Below are positions 11,176 through 22,211 of a DNA stretch of 25,760 nt, piece after piece (position 1 is the first letter of the stretch; each line of letters starts with the position of its first letter). The translations under genes and the position numbers were made by a program. A model generated the notes under the pieces. It was not told the DNA's origin. It saw only the letters and a list, made by a program, of their open reading frames with translations, and did not search any database. Source of the stretch: Herpomyces periplanetae (taxonomy: Eukaryota > Ascomycota > Laboulbeniomycetes > Herpomycetales > Herpomycetaceae); assembly GCA_009733715.1 (NCBI GenBank), contig WMKJ01000146.1:1-25760 (forward strand), given 5' to 3'.

Positions 11176-11645
11176 CGTCACAGAGATACCCACAACGGTA
11201 AAAAACGGAGCCTAACACTAGTGAAAGCAAGAGTGCCTTTCCTGGAGTCAAGAGATAGTGTGATCTGAGATGTCAATCATGAATGATAGGCTATCCATTT
11301 TGCTGAGTTACTGTGATTTTGGTACATCAACACATCTCGCTTATATTTAAACAAGTTCAGATCCATGAAGAATGGATTAGACGATCGACTATTTTTCACT
11401 TGCATTTTTATCAGCTGACAATATCTTGGTTAGCTCGTTTTGTAAAAAAACTAACAATGTTTGGTGCATGGTCGACTTTGGCGAGGGATTTCTGTAGCTA
11501 GTTTTAGGGGTTATCGCCCCATATTTATTATGGTCTGGTAGAACAAACTACTTTTATTGTAGTTGTGGCCAGTCATAATTTTATTACTTTCCGTCTTATT
11601 CTCCTAAGTGTGCTGTGCAGAGAGAAAGGAAAGCATTACGATACT
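11176..11645 (+). mobile_element. LTR family B, copy 3 (near full length)
   Basis: The most complete copy of this LTR, about 470 bp. It starts CGTCACAGAGATACCCACAA, matching TGTCACGGAACTACTTACAA at 4409. It then carries the CCTTTCCTGGA block (about 11237), GTCGACTTTGGCGAGGG (about 11471, matching GTCGACTTTGACTAGGG at 20261) and TTGTAGTTGTGG (about 11557, matching TTGTAGTTGTAG at 20351). The right end is approximate and abuts a reverse-transcriptase fossil of another or older element, so this may be a nested insertion or a junction left by deletion. Fossil. Confidence 0.55.
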
Positions 11646-11900
11646 GCATTTTTGAATATCAAGTAATGCCATTTGGTTTAACAAATGTCCCTGTGATTGG
11701 TCAATTATTCGTTAGTGGCGAACTGAAAAAGTTTCGGATTGCTTATATAACGGTTTATTTGGACAACATACTGATTCTTTGACCCAGGAAGAGCTTCTAC
11801 GAACGTTACCGAAAACACCCTTTATATGTACTCTCCAAAGGTCCAATTACGCCCCAAATTTGTAGGTATCTTCCATATGTATCTATAAACATACGCCCAT
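11640..11900 (+). mobile_element. Ty3/gypsy reverse-transcriptase fossil
   Basis: The frame at about 11650-11780 reads FEYQVMPFGLTNVP and then VYLDNILIL. These are the hallmark palm motifs of Ty3/gypsy reverse transcriptase (usual form FEYLVMPFGLTNAP, then VYLDDILIF), at normal spacing. Upstream and downstream resemblance is weak, and no protease, RNase H or integrase continues from it. It is a short broken remnant on the same strand as the LTR it touches. The family call is firm; the limits are not. Confidence 0.8.
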
Positions 11901-13725
11901 AATTTGGGAACCATTAGAATACCTTATTGGATTAGTGTTGTCTTTGATTATGCCAAAAAATATAGTGATAGTTATTTAATGACTGCATATTATTATCAAA
12001 TGTGAAAATATTTTTAATTTGCTACCACCAATACCAATTTTGTATATTTTTATTTCGGATATTGTGTAGTTTTTCTTAATATTGCTGATTACGTGAGAAA
12101 AATTTTAAGTGGGTCGACTCATGCTTTCCCGAAAATATTTCTTCTGGAATTGCAAACGTGAGTGCAACCACCAGTTTTATGAGACTCAATTTTCCGCTTA
12201 TAATATGGTATTTTTGGATTAGAACTTCCAATACAGATATAGTTTGAATTTCTACCTCAAATAACTAAGTTATCAACGGTGAAATGGTACCGGAACCATC
12301 TTTTGCTAGGTCTCGTGTGACTCAAGGTTTTAAGCTTTTACATTACGAGGCCCCAAACCCCAACACCTTAATTTTATCAACTAGTACTATGAACTTACCC
12401 TGTCCAAATGGCCTTACTTTCGGTTCAATATGACCGAAAAACTATTCCCCAAAGTACCAATGTTTCGAACCTCGGAGCTGTAGCCGTGTATAGAAAAGTC
12501 TCACAAGAGTCAATCTTACTCTACCTTTAAATCGCATACTACCAAATTGGTTCCAGCGGGAGTTCATTCTTCAAGCCATGTTGTACGGCAACAAAGTAAT
12601 ACATGTGCTCTTAGGCAGTTAGCATTAGCCATAAGTGAAATACTAAGGTTTGTTTGCTACCACAAGTTCCGTGACAAAATTTATTAGCACAGGGAAAAAT
12701 ATTGAAACAACAGGTAGTTACGAAGACAAGAAAGACAAAAGTAAATGTCTTTCGAGGCAAGAACTCAAAAAAAAGCTATTAACTTCTGCGATACTCTATA
12801 TAAAGAGAAACGACGAAACGAAGTACAAAAACGTAGAATTGTAATGCAAAAATAACCAAAGAGATAGGTTATTACAAAACTTCAAGAGGTTGAACACAAC
12901 ATAATTATCGAAGACTTAGGTGAGTTGCTACAGACAAGATCCAAGGTTGAAGAGAAAATATATAAAAATTTAGTTGGGTTGATGACGTTCAATGTTGAGA
13001 TCTCATTTTATACATAAATGACAGGCTATATTATATTTACCATGCCCTCCATCTTATTGGCTTCAGCCTTCTAGTAAATTCGACATTGAGTGTCACTGAA
13101 AAGGCTTTGGATTTTTGCAAAAAATAAATCGAATTGATAGAAATCGAAAATTTATAGAGAAAAGGACAGCAAGGATGGCAAAATACCCAAAAATCTGGTG
13201 GACATTCCTCTTTTCTGCACCCGTATCTAGTGCTATGGCAGAGTATGTATTTTTGGAAGTACTTCAAGGTCCAACGGAGTGCGGCTGTGATCTCACTTCA
13301 GGGAATAGCAGGTTACATTATCCTTGCTAACTCAGTAGTTGTGTAGTCAAATCACAAATTTTGGATACCATATGTGTAGTTATCGCAAAATACATTACGA
13401 CAAACTTCATTTAATGTCACATCCCTGCAAGCGACGTGAATATTTGGTCAATTTGAATAGAACGGCTACTTCGAAACTCGTAGTCACGTAGGTTAGCAAT
13501 ATTACACTAGTAGAACGATACAATTATTATGTAATCCAAAAGAACGCATATTTCGTATTCTCGCTTATTCATACAGAGTATGCTAGTCAACCCAATATTT
13601 GATGTTCCCCCACATAAATTTGCGAAAAAACACAGAGCTCATTAGTAATGTGGTGGAACGGGCTCGAAATCCCGAACATGGTGTAAATTGCAAAATTTGG
13701 TTATCTTCAAAAACGGAAGATAATT
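11901..13725. other. Unassigned DNA with a weak copia-like trace
   Basis: Mostly unrecognised. Near 12255-12420 a plus-strand frame contains ARSRVTQGF, which resembles the KARLVTQGF motif at the start of Ty1/copia reverse transcriptase, but nothing further along supports it. Frames at 12650-12844 (lysine-rich) and 13115-13330 match no family I know. Confidence 0.25.
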
Positions 13726-13890
13726 ATGTCTGAATCTCAAACAAACAGATTTTCTGGGAAAGATGTGAAAGTAAAATCTAACGTCTTGACAGCAGGAGGT
13801 ATTGACACCATAGAAAATTATAAAAAAATACTTTATACACAGTTAAAGCTGAAACAAAAACAAACAGAAATTTCAGACCCTGCACTCTAG
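13726..13890 (+). other. Short open frame, possible copia-type gag remnant
   Basis: A 54-codon frame starting MSESQTNRFSGKDVKVK and rich in Lys, Gln and Ser. The pattern of a short polar leader, an LTAGG stretch and then YKKILYTQLK loosely resembles the N terminus of some fungal Ty1/copia gag proteins. No zinc knuckle, protease or flanking LTR was found. If it is retroelement-derived it is a fossil. Confidence 0.2.
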
Positions 13891-15388
13891 TATGACCGCA
13901 TACAGTTGAAATAATGGCTTATCTGGCATGAAAGTTATAAAAGCCATAATATTGCTTAAACGCGTACTGATTTGCGTAGCACAACATTGGAACTGAGAAT
14001 GCATGTAAAAATATTTATGTAGGAACTTTTATAATTAAAACTGCTGCACGAAAGATTGTTATGTGCAGTTTGGGGGAAAGATCGCCTATTATTTCACGCG
14101 ATACTCATAGTTTGTACACTACTATGTAAGTGTAAATAAATTTTCGCCATGAAAGTCACTCCGGGAAGCTTATTTTAGGATGCGTAGCGCTTACTGTTTT
14201 ACCTTTTTGTTATTGTCCACGAATTTTAATCGTTTTATGCTACACGCATGGACCTCGGTAAGGAAATTATAATATAGAGGTTTTTGCTCTTGGGCTCGAT
14301 CTCATATGATTGGATTTGCTATAGAACTTGCAGACCCAACAGCATTACTCAAGGAGTACATACAGTAACGTGCGTTAGGAGGAGTATTATCCCGCGCCAA
14401 TTCAGATCCCGAAAAATATTCAGTCCAACATCCCCCAACGTATGGTGCTCCTCTAACTTTATGCCGTTGGTCGTAGAGTTAGCTAAGACGCATCCAGATA
14501 AGTAAACAAGTGTCTATCGCGTCTAGCAGAGTATCTCGCTTGGAAGTGATACGTGTAGGAAACCATAACATGGTGCAGTTACGTAGTGGAGGTAATTTTC
14601 TCAGATATTATGGTGCAAAACTAAATGGGTGATAATTAAGTTAGGCATGCTTCATAGTACCAAATAGTAAGGCACATGATTTGGGCTTTGGTGTCCTAAG
14701 TAAATACATAAAGCTTTCCAAACTACTTGGAAGGTATGTATAGCGATTCCTATTTTACTTTAAAGTCAGTATACGTACAATTCAGAAAGAAAAAATTAAA
14801 TAAGCAAACATGAAAATACTAGTGAAACGCATTTCACTGACTAGAAATTGAATAACTTGCGTGTCCAAGGCTAGAAAACTTATTTTTAGAAAATAAAATT
14901 TAAGCATGCTCGAACTAGCACACATAAATTATGTGGTGACGCATATAGAAAATAGAATAAAAGACACCAAAAATACAGTACACAAAGCAGACCCATCTAC
15001 AATATACTTTCAAATTGCGGGATTTAAAGTCACAAAATTAAGCCCATGATATTTGTCCGGAAACTAAACGTACTATTTCTCGAATATATTGCCCAATTGC
15101 ACTCAAATTTGTACATAAATGCAATTGGAATGTGTCTATAATATATGAGTGGGACAAAGTCATTGGATAGTACAGAAAACTGGTTCTCTACATTGTTTAT
15201 CATAAGTGAAACGGGCTTAAAAACTCTTGTAAAATGTCGCCGGACAAAACCAATACAACAGAAATTGAAATGGGAGTGTTTTATTGTAGGATTCATTTTA
15301 AGGGTGATTGAGAAGACGTCCCAAAGATTCCCAAGAGAAAGGACAGGGCGATTTAAGGAACTTTTCAACTCAATATTAACTCTTCTGA
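13891..15388. other. Unassigned DNA
   Basis: No recognised gene or repeat match. A 73-codon plus-strand frame at 14284-14505 and two overlapping opposite-strand frames of 112 and 117 codons (15030-15368 and 15145-15498) are within chance length; the second runs into an inverted LTR, which argues against a gene. Confidence 0.35.
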
Positions 15389-15870
15389 AGTGTTACGCTT
15401 TACCCTGCAACTACACAAAATCTACTCGGCAGAACAAGGAAAAAGATAATGAAATAAACGAACTTAGCTACAGCTACAAAGCAAAATTTTTGTGCTAATC
15501 AACCAAAATGGGACAGAGACGACAGTTCTCCAAACAAGCCACAACTCACTTGTGACAAAATCGACCATCCCCAGGACAAAAGCTGTTCAGCTAAATACAC
15601 TAGTTAAACGGAACTTTTTCTTTAAAAAGTTAAAGTAAAAATATATTCAAGAACAAGCTTGGTCCCCCAACTTCTCAATATAAAGAGGATCAAGGCTGGC
15701 TTAAATACAAAAGTTACGGGATGAAGGGCTATATTATCCTTTCTTCTCATCATCACTTTGTACTTCCAGCCTGAACTATCTCGCCTTCTTTGAGATAAAC
15801 CCATCAATTACTATCTATAGCTGGAGCTTGATATACTAAGCTATCACGACCTTGCATATGCGAACAGCAT
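15389..15870 (-). mobile_element. LTR family B, copy 5 (inverted)
   Basis: The reverse complement of this stretch aligns with LTR-B copy 4 (19975-20436). Shared blocks, as they read on the plus strand here, include CTACAGCTACAAA (about 15468; CTACAACTACAAA in the reverse complement of copy 4), CTCCAAACAAGCCAC (about 15527; CTCCAAACAGCCAC), AAAATCGACC (about 15557; AAAGTCGACC) and the CCTGAACTATCTCGCCTTC block near 15770. The LTR end (AAAGCGTAACAC in element orientation) is near 15389. Fossil. Confidence 0.6.
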
Positions 15871-16300
15871 ATGCGCACTTGTCACTGTCTCAGAGACGGA
15901 ATAGTCACTATTCGATTATCCCCAAATGTTGCTAGCTGCAATACCCGTAATATATCTGGTGTGGCATGGGCAATATTTCAAAGTTATGACAACACAATCT
16001 AACTGAAAGCTTTATCCGGGAATAACAACCTAAACCGCGGTCATGATGATTAACAGAGAGCAGGCAAAGCTACTAGTTTTGGACACATGGGAATTAGCTC
16101 TTCCTACCAAGTAGTGAATACTACCCAAAGCCACTAAGATACTATATATTTCTAGCCTTATCTCGCTACGGCCACTTTAGTATTAAAGCTAATTTCCAAT
16201 TAGCAACATCTAACTTAAAATGCCGAGAGAATAACCGTCCCTTGCCCTGACCACAAAACACCAAACTATTGTCAAAACTAACTGTTCCTATTTGCCTGGC
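15871..16300 (-). mobile_element. Segment C, inverted copy (internal to an LTR-B element)
   Basis: Matches the reverse complement of about 19500-19970. Shared blocks read here as ATTCGATTATC (about 15912), ATACCCGTA (about 15940), CAAAGCTAC (about 16066), AAAGCCACT (about 16128) and CCCTGAC (about 16244). It is continuous with inverted LTR-B, just as C is with LTR-B at 19500-20436, so it is probably the internal sequence next to the LTR. The coding content is not recognised. Fossil. Confidence 0.5.
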
Positions 16301-17114
16301 GCTTGGACCATCTAAGTATCATCTCAGAGATAATTCTTTACGCACTGACACTTGTATACCCTTGATGAGTGTGATACCAGTACTACAGAAGCCCAGCTAT
16401 CTAAATACTATACACATGAAAAAAGACAGATACATAATAAGTTATCATTCATATCATCCAATAGCAAGCCAAGAAAAACAAACAATAGAGTATGCCGGAC
16501 GTGGTTTCGCTCTGCAGCACTGATATTCTTATTTAACCCTCAGAAGGACTCCTAACTATGCTGCTCCCTCAAGCGGTATACCCTTAGCGTTCGACACTAG
16601 CCATAAGTGTAATTTAAACTAGAGCTTTTCTGTTTACAGTAGAGAAATGCAGGAAGATAGATTGCCTACAGAGTAGATCACCCAAAAAAAGTATAAGAAT
16701 GAAAAAATGGTCGACAAAATGGATGTTTAAATTTAAACAGAACTTAAGCTGCGGCAAGCTAATAAATAAGATTGAATGCTTAACTTCATACGGAATATAA
16801 ATCCCATGTTTTCTTTCTGGTACAGCATAGTTGACCTGAAAGTAAAAGGAACAAAATATTTTAAAATTGTATGAACAATGCAACCCGAGTCCAAAGGCTA
16901 AAATAGGTTTGATTCCACAATGCATATATATGAAGAAGATTAGGGCTTGTTTGATCACAGAATAATTTGGAGAAAGGACACATCGATGTCTATTTCCTCA
17001 CATCTTATCATTTCACTCCTAGCCTTATAATTTTCGTCACCTTCAAGAAAGACCAAACAACTACTACCCATAGTTGTAGCGTGATAGCAACTGGTTTTCC
17101 ACTTTTATATGCAC
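16301..17114. other. Unassigned, possibly inverted retroelement interior
   Basis: Lies between C and repeat A, both in minus orientation. A 114-codon minus-strand frame at 16614-16958, with VNYAVPERKHG following a TTTCAG acceptor-like site, is not recognised. No counterpart was found in the plus-strand element at the left of the window. Confidence 0.3.
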
Positions 17115-18584
17115 ATACGACCAACATGTATACATTTATGTGGCAGTCCTCGAGCGTGGGCGAAGTTTTCCATCAATCACTTCCCTTGCTATTTCCCCGA
17201 GATGGAAGCTAAACTCACGTGCTCTGGAGCTCGTCCAACTCAGTAGGTCCAATAGATTAGTGGCGGTTCAGGTATACACAATATAATACATAAAACTTTC
17301 ACATTAGTAAGTAAAAGCCACTAGGATCACACATAAATGACCAGATTTGCTACTTCTGTGTTACAAGTTTTAAAACCTCATTTATATGCACATTTCAATG
17401 GTCCAATCGCACTGAGAATCTGAAGACATAGTCACCATATGTCAAAATAATAATCCCCAAAATCCCCAGAAGCGTACAGATTATACAATACTTCTAGTTT
17501 CCTCCCTAATGTGATAATATTCATTTTAAAGCGTGTTTGTTTATATGGAATATCCGAAATTTTGGAGTTTTTCATGTATTCATGTATTGAACTTCGAATC
17601 TCTTGCCTTCGAATCATGTTTCTAGACAATTTTGATGTGTCAAGATTCATACATCAAATTTTGAGAATTATCCGACGTGCATATTTGGTAAAACGTATTT
17701 TATGACATTGGGATAGTGAATAACTATTTAAATTTTTGATTTATTTAATTGTTGGTTGATAAGATGGTGCTTTGGGTGTAAGATCTACGTTTATGGGGGG
17801 TAAAATATTTTATTCCAACATGTACTGCTATCTACTATGGAATTGGGCTTGCATAAGTTTACAAATGATTAAGTAATCAAATGGGTTTTAAGCTAGTACT
17901 CCTTGGGGATCTCTGATCCTCTATCAAAAATTTTACGAATTGATACTACTGGTGCTGTTGATTCTAATAGCCCTTCTTCCCTCCCAGTGCCGCAAGAGCT
18001 GAGCAAATAAACATTAGTTTAGGTATTAGCACCTATTCTGCCTGCGGGAGCAGTATCGATGTGGCTAGAGCATGAAGGCATGTTCGTTCACGACTTTTCA
18101 GAACCAGCTATCACCCCAAGGTGGACCACAGACGTCGTGCCTCTCTCGAGGCCCGTGGCCCAGTGCTACATGCGCTTACTCGATGCATCAGGGCTAACTT
18201 AACAAACAAACATTATTGCTTTATTTTCGGGTTAAGCAGCAATAACTTCTTCAAATTTAACACTGTGTAGAATCTACTCGACAAAGTAGATAGGGTAAAA
18301 GCCAAGCAAGCTCGTTAAAAATACAAGTATAAGCGTCGATCCGACAGAAGATATGGCTCCAAGTTACTTACACAACAAACAAAAGTAAGCAGTATCGCTT
18401 TATCGACGGTTGAACCAGACAAAAGAAGGGAAGATGTTCCTCTAAGATCCCAGTTGTCATTGGGATCTCAGACATCTTGAGTACACGAGATAGCCAAACC
18501 AACTCCGCTCAAGTCCAATTCATCCCGGCTATCTCCACGTGTACGCTTTGTCAGGTCTCTCCACCAGATTATCATACCGTGACA
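17115..18584 (-). mobile_element. Repeat A, minus-strand copy (decayed LTR retroelement 5' region)
   Basis: Inverted counterpart of 1203-2850. In element orientation it starts TGTCACGG at 18584 and carries GAGATCCCAAT, GAGTAGATTCTAC, GTGCTAATACCTAAA, GGAATAAAATATT and the block at 17130-17230 in the same order and similar spacing as the plus-strand copy. A minus-strand frame at 17432-17650 aligns in frame with the corresponding region near 2180-2400, supporting former protein coding. The copies look only about 60-70 percent identical, so the insertions are old. Broken, many breaks. Confidence 0.6.
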
Positions 18585-19499
18585 CCGTAATTCAGTTGAC
18601 AATTAAAATCAATATTTCAATATTATCACAAATGAGCTTGTGTGCCCTAACACAGATTACATGTGCAAACAGCGCATTTCCTCTCATTCCCATTGAATTC
18701 GAGCATTAGATACGACATTGCCTCTTGCAATTGTGATGAGACTTTAGTAAGTCTATGCAATACAGTATACTACGTTCCTCAAGAGATATCCGACTGATAT
18801 TTCCTGACAAGTGGTCACTATCAGGATAATGCCTATTTTTTGTATCATTAAGACATAAAAGCCATCAGGTTTTCTTTCGTGTGCATTGTGGTGTTTGATT
18901 ACAAGGTAGTCCTAGATGAAATTTCATAGATTTTATTTTGGAATGTTTCATTCTCGGCATACCCTATTGTCTACTGGATTTATGATATTATCATAACTGA
19001 GATTGTCCATGATCCCGGTACCCGAAAATTTTTTTTCGAAAAAACGTAACTTGGTGTGAAAATTAGCACACTTGAATGGTGAAATAAGGAAAATGTTATA
19101 TACAAGATCCGAAGTCTAAATATACAGTACTGAGGCGACTGGAAAAAACGTAAAGATATCTTCGCATTAAATAATAAAGAGAAGCTGTCAAACGAATGTT
19201 ATCAAACTTTTGGTCAGGTTTAGAATAGATATTAATCTAAAATGGTTGGTTGACCTCTCTCAAATTTTGGGAATAGATCTGTAGACATAGTCGGGGCATG
19301 TTTTGCAAAACACGAGCGCGATAAGAGCATGTGAGTACAAAAAAGTGGCGTTTTTGGCGATTACAGAGTAACACCGTGATAAACATAATCTGCTGTTTTG
19401 ATCTTCTTCGCCTTTCCCATTTACTTGGACGACTTCACGTAGATCGTACACAGATGGCAGGGCTTATGCACAGCCCCCCATAATTGAGAACTAACTCAC
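18585..19499. other. Unassigned DNA between repeat A and segment C
   Basis: Outside the TGTCACGG end of repeat A, so this may be older host or repeat DNA into which the element inserted. A 63-codon minus-strand frame at 19260-19451 is not recognised. Nothing else was identified. Confidence 0.35.
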
Positions 19500-19974
19500 G
19501 AGCTGGCCTATGCAGCACCAGCATCATTTTCGTCCGGGATGTGCAAGCGTCAGGGCGTGGAGCATTTTCTTCGGAGCGCTGCATTGATGGGATTCAAGTG
19601 CCGGCCATCTAAAGCCGTTAGCTTCAAGATGATTACGCTAGGTTAATGATCTTAGAGAGCTAGGGCTAGTGATGTGTAGTCTCAAAGTGGCTTTATATAG
19701 TAGTAGTTTCCTGGTGAAGACAACCAATGCCTATGAGCTTAAGGCAGGTAGCTTTGCGAGCTAAGCATCAATCGTCTTGACTGGGTTTTAGATTGCCATT
19801 ACCGGTCAGTGTTATCACTTAGACTGTGTTGCAATGGCTTCTGAATATTGTTCAAACTATATCATGTGTGCTACTACTACGGGTATCGCAGTAAGCAATC
19901 CTTGAGGATAATCGAATCGCGACTATCCTGCCTTTCAAGATAACCACCAGGGCACCTACGCTGTTTGCATGTGC
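19500..19974 (+). mobile_element. Segment C, plus-strand copy
   Basis: Inverted counterpart of 15871-16300, directly followed by LTR-B copy 4. It is richer in G+C than its surroundings. The same peptide pattern (TGIA.SN, then SN.DY) can be read in element orientation in both copies, hinting at a former coding region near the 3' end of the element. Family within LTR retroelements not determined. Confidence 0.5.
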
Positions 19975-20436
19975 AAAGTTGGAGTAGACCTGGTTGTTAA
20001 ACTAAAGTTGTAGTTAGTAGTCGATAGGTGAATCTTGATGAAGGCGAAGGAGCTCAGGCCGGAAATACGGATTAGAGCCTTGGTGAAGTATGGACTTGGT
20101 TGTGACCTTCACCTCTTTGCTTTAGTACTTAAAGTAGTCTGGATCCCTTCAATGTTTAAACATTCGGATGTCAATTTTATTTACATGTTTAACTAATAAT
20201 TTACTGTGTTTACATACAACTAATTTATTTTAGTTGAGCTACCTTCTGTCTCGTCTCTGGTCGACTTTGACTAGGGTCTCTAGTGGCTGTTTGGAGGATT
20301 GTTGTTCTTTACTTGCTCTGGTCGAGTAAGATAAAGAGCAGAAATTTGTAGTTGTAGTTACACTTGCTTATTTTAATTTTTTGCGCCTTTGTCTACCAAA
20401 TAAACTAAGCCCAGTTGCAAAATAGAACGTAGCATC
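19975..20436 (+). mobile_element. LTR family B, copy 4
   Basis: Carries TTTTAGTTGAGC (about 20229), GTCGACTTTGACTAGGG (about 20261), TTGTAGTTGTAGTTAC (about 20347) and an end block AAACTAAGCCC, then GAACGTAGC (to about 20436), colinear with copies 1, 2, 3 and 5. The start is estimated from the length of copy 3. Fossil. Confidence 0.6.
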
Positions 20437-21845
20437 TTCATCTTTCGCCCAATTCCATAATGAATAAACCCTGTAAACCTCCTCGTTTTTCTAACTGTGT
20501 CATTAATTACTCTTCCCGTCTAGTTCTTTGTAACTTACATGCCTCTTTAGTTTATATACTCTCTTCCCTATCTCTTTGTCTGTCTTCTCATTACATTTTG
20601 GTTTTTTTGGTCCTGTTTAGTTGTTCGCTAATTAGGCAATTCATTACTCAGCCTCTCACTTTACTGCAAGCAGAAAGGTCTTGCGTAGGCATCGTAACTG
20701 TATATTTCACAAAGACTATCACCAACCCCAAAGGGATATCACTTCCGTGTACAATGAAGTGAGGAGTCTATAAAACTTGAATAATTTCGCCTGTAAAACA
20801 AGTTAAGGTGAATTTAAGGAGAGCTCCTCCTTTCTTTGAGCTGTGCCCCCATTTTCCGAAACCATCGTAACCCCTTCCCCCTTTCCTTTTAACAGTTTTA
20901 TGATACCAGTATCGCGGCCTACCTATGATGTAAATTAGCATGTAAATATTTTTGAATGTTGGCCCTTGAAGTAGACTATGAAGCTCACGAACATAATTAT
21001 ATATATAGCACGTTTGCTAATCACAAAAGTCTTATCTTTAACCGAGCAATTCGTTACCTGCTCTGATAATTCTTTTTATTTTGTACTTATTTAATTTATC
21101 CCAGCAATTCCGAAGCACAAATGCTCTATTGCTCCTACACCTCATCATCTGCATATACTATATTTGTCAATAGCTACTCTATACATATTTACTGTAATTT
21201 GAGCTGCGGGCAATATGCTCCTGATTCTGGACCCGTTTATAAACTTCGTTGCGTGAATCCTTAAACACGAGGAAAGCTAAACTAATTACTGTAAAACACA
21301 CATAATTTTCATTTGGAAAATAAGAAGGATTATGCAAGAAATTCTGGCAGTAGTTTCTGTATTAAGGCAAAACTTCGCCAACAAACCGATAATTTGGCAT
21401 TTGCTCAAATTCCCGCTCGCCGTCGGATGTTTCATTACATAATACAACTATTTTCAGTGATAAGATTTATCAAACGAATACCCGTACTAAGGAATATTCC
21501 GAAGCAAGATTAGTTATTTGAATAGAAACAACTTCATTAGGTTTGATGATTTTATTATAGATAGACACTTACAGGTGCAATATTGAACCGTCGAAAATCT
21601 GTATACAGGACCGTATCCCACCATCATAGCATGCAGTAACAAAATGTATTCCCAAGAGTGGAATACAATGAAGCTAACTATGTTATTTTATATACGTAAT
21701 GACCGAATAAATCTTAGTTTTAAAAATATTAGTATGCCGCGGCCTAAAATTTGTACAAAACAACCTATACATTTATTACTAGTTATATTAAGCGTTTAGC
21801 ACCTATGTACTACAAGGCACGGCCAAATCGTCTTTGTATCTTCTG
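20437..21845. other. Unassigned DNA after LTR-B copy 4
   Basis: The first bases resemble those after copy 2, so some retroelement leader may follow the LTR. The 100-codon frame at 20460-20762 and the 66-codon frame at 21313-21513 match nothing I know and are within chance length. Confidence 0.35.
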
Positions 21846-22211
21846 TTACACTGGTACTGCATAGATTTTGAATTCTTTGTGTGGAATACCGTTACTTTCT
21901 CCGTTTTTATCCCCGTTGTATTTTATTTGACTTGTCCTGCACCATAAAGTCCGGTAATTGTGCAACAAACCCGGTACAAATAGGTTTACCATGGAACCAT
22001 ATTCATCACATGAAATGAAATTTCTATTCCTAGCACCACCTTGTCTATTAACAGTTCTTTTATTTCTATCAGCTAATTTTAGTGCATACTCTAGTCTAGT
22101 ACAGTGAGCTACGGTGTGGTTAGTGCGAATCCCCCAAAAATACAAGGAGCTCCTCGCGTTATTTAGAATTGTACGCGGCGCGACAGATTTCCTGACCAAA
22201 TGTGAACGCAT
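21846..22211 (-). mobile_element. Possible Ty1/copia integrase fossil
   Basis: A 121-codon minus-strand frame contains RTILNNARSSL, close to the copia integrase signature NRTILEMARSML, then FWG. About 58 residues after the RT motif comes a YGSMVNLFVP block, resembling the FG(C/S)..Y..VP block that follows at nearly the same distance (about 61) in copia integrases. The middle matches poorly and no other copia domain is seen in register. The length alone could be chance; the call rests on the two motifs and their spacing. If real it is an old, broken fragment. Confidence 0.35.

Noticed and set aside
13650-13680. A tRNA T-arm-like stem (CGGGCTCGAAATCCCG).
   Set aside because: No matching acceptor, D or anticodon arms at the right distances; the loop is 8 nt instead of 7.
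14284-14505. A frame ending VVELAKTHPDK that can be laid on the region before a gypsy reverse transcriptase (FS..., then an IEL-like block) with equal spacing.
   Set aside because: Only a few identical residues, and no reverse-transcriptase motifs follow downstream.
15030-15498. Overlapping 112-codon (minus) and 117-codon (plus) frames.
   Set aside because: They overlap on opposite strands, match no family, and the plus-strand one runs into inverted LTR-B.
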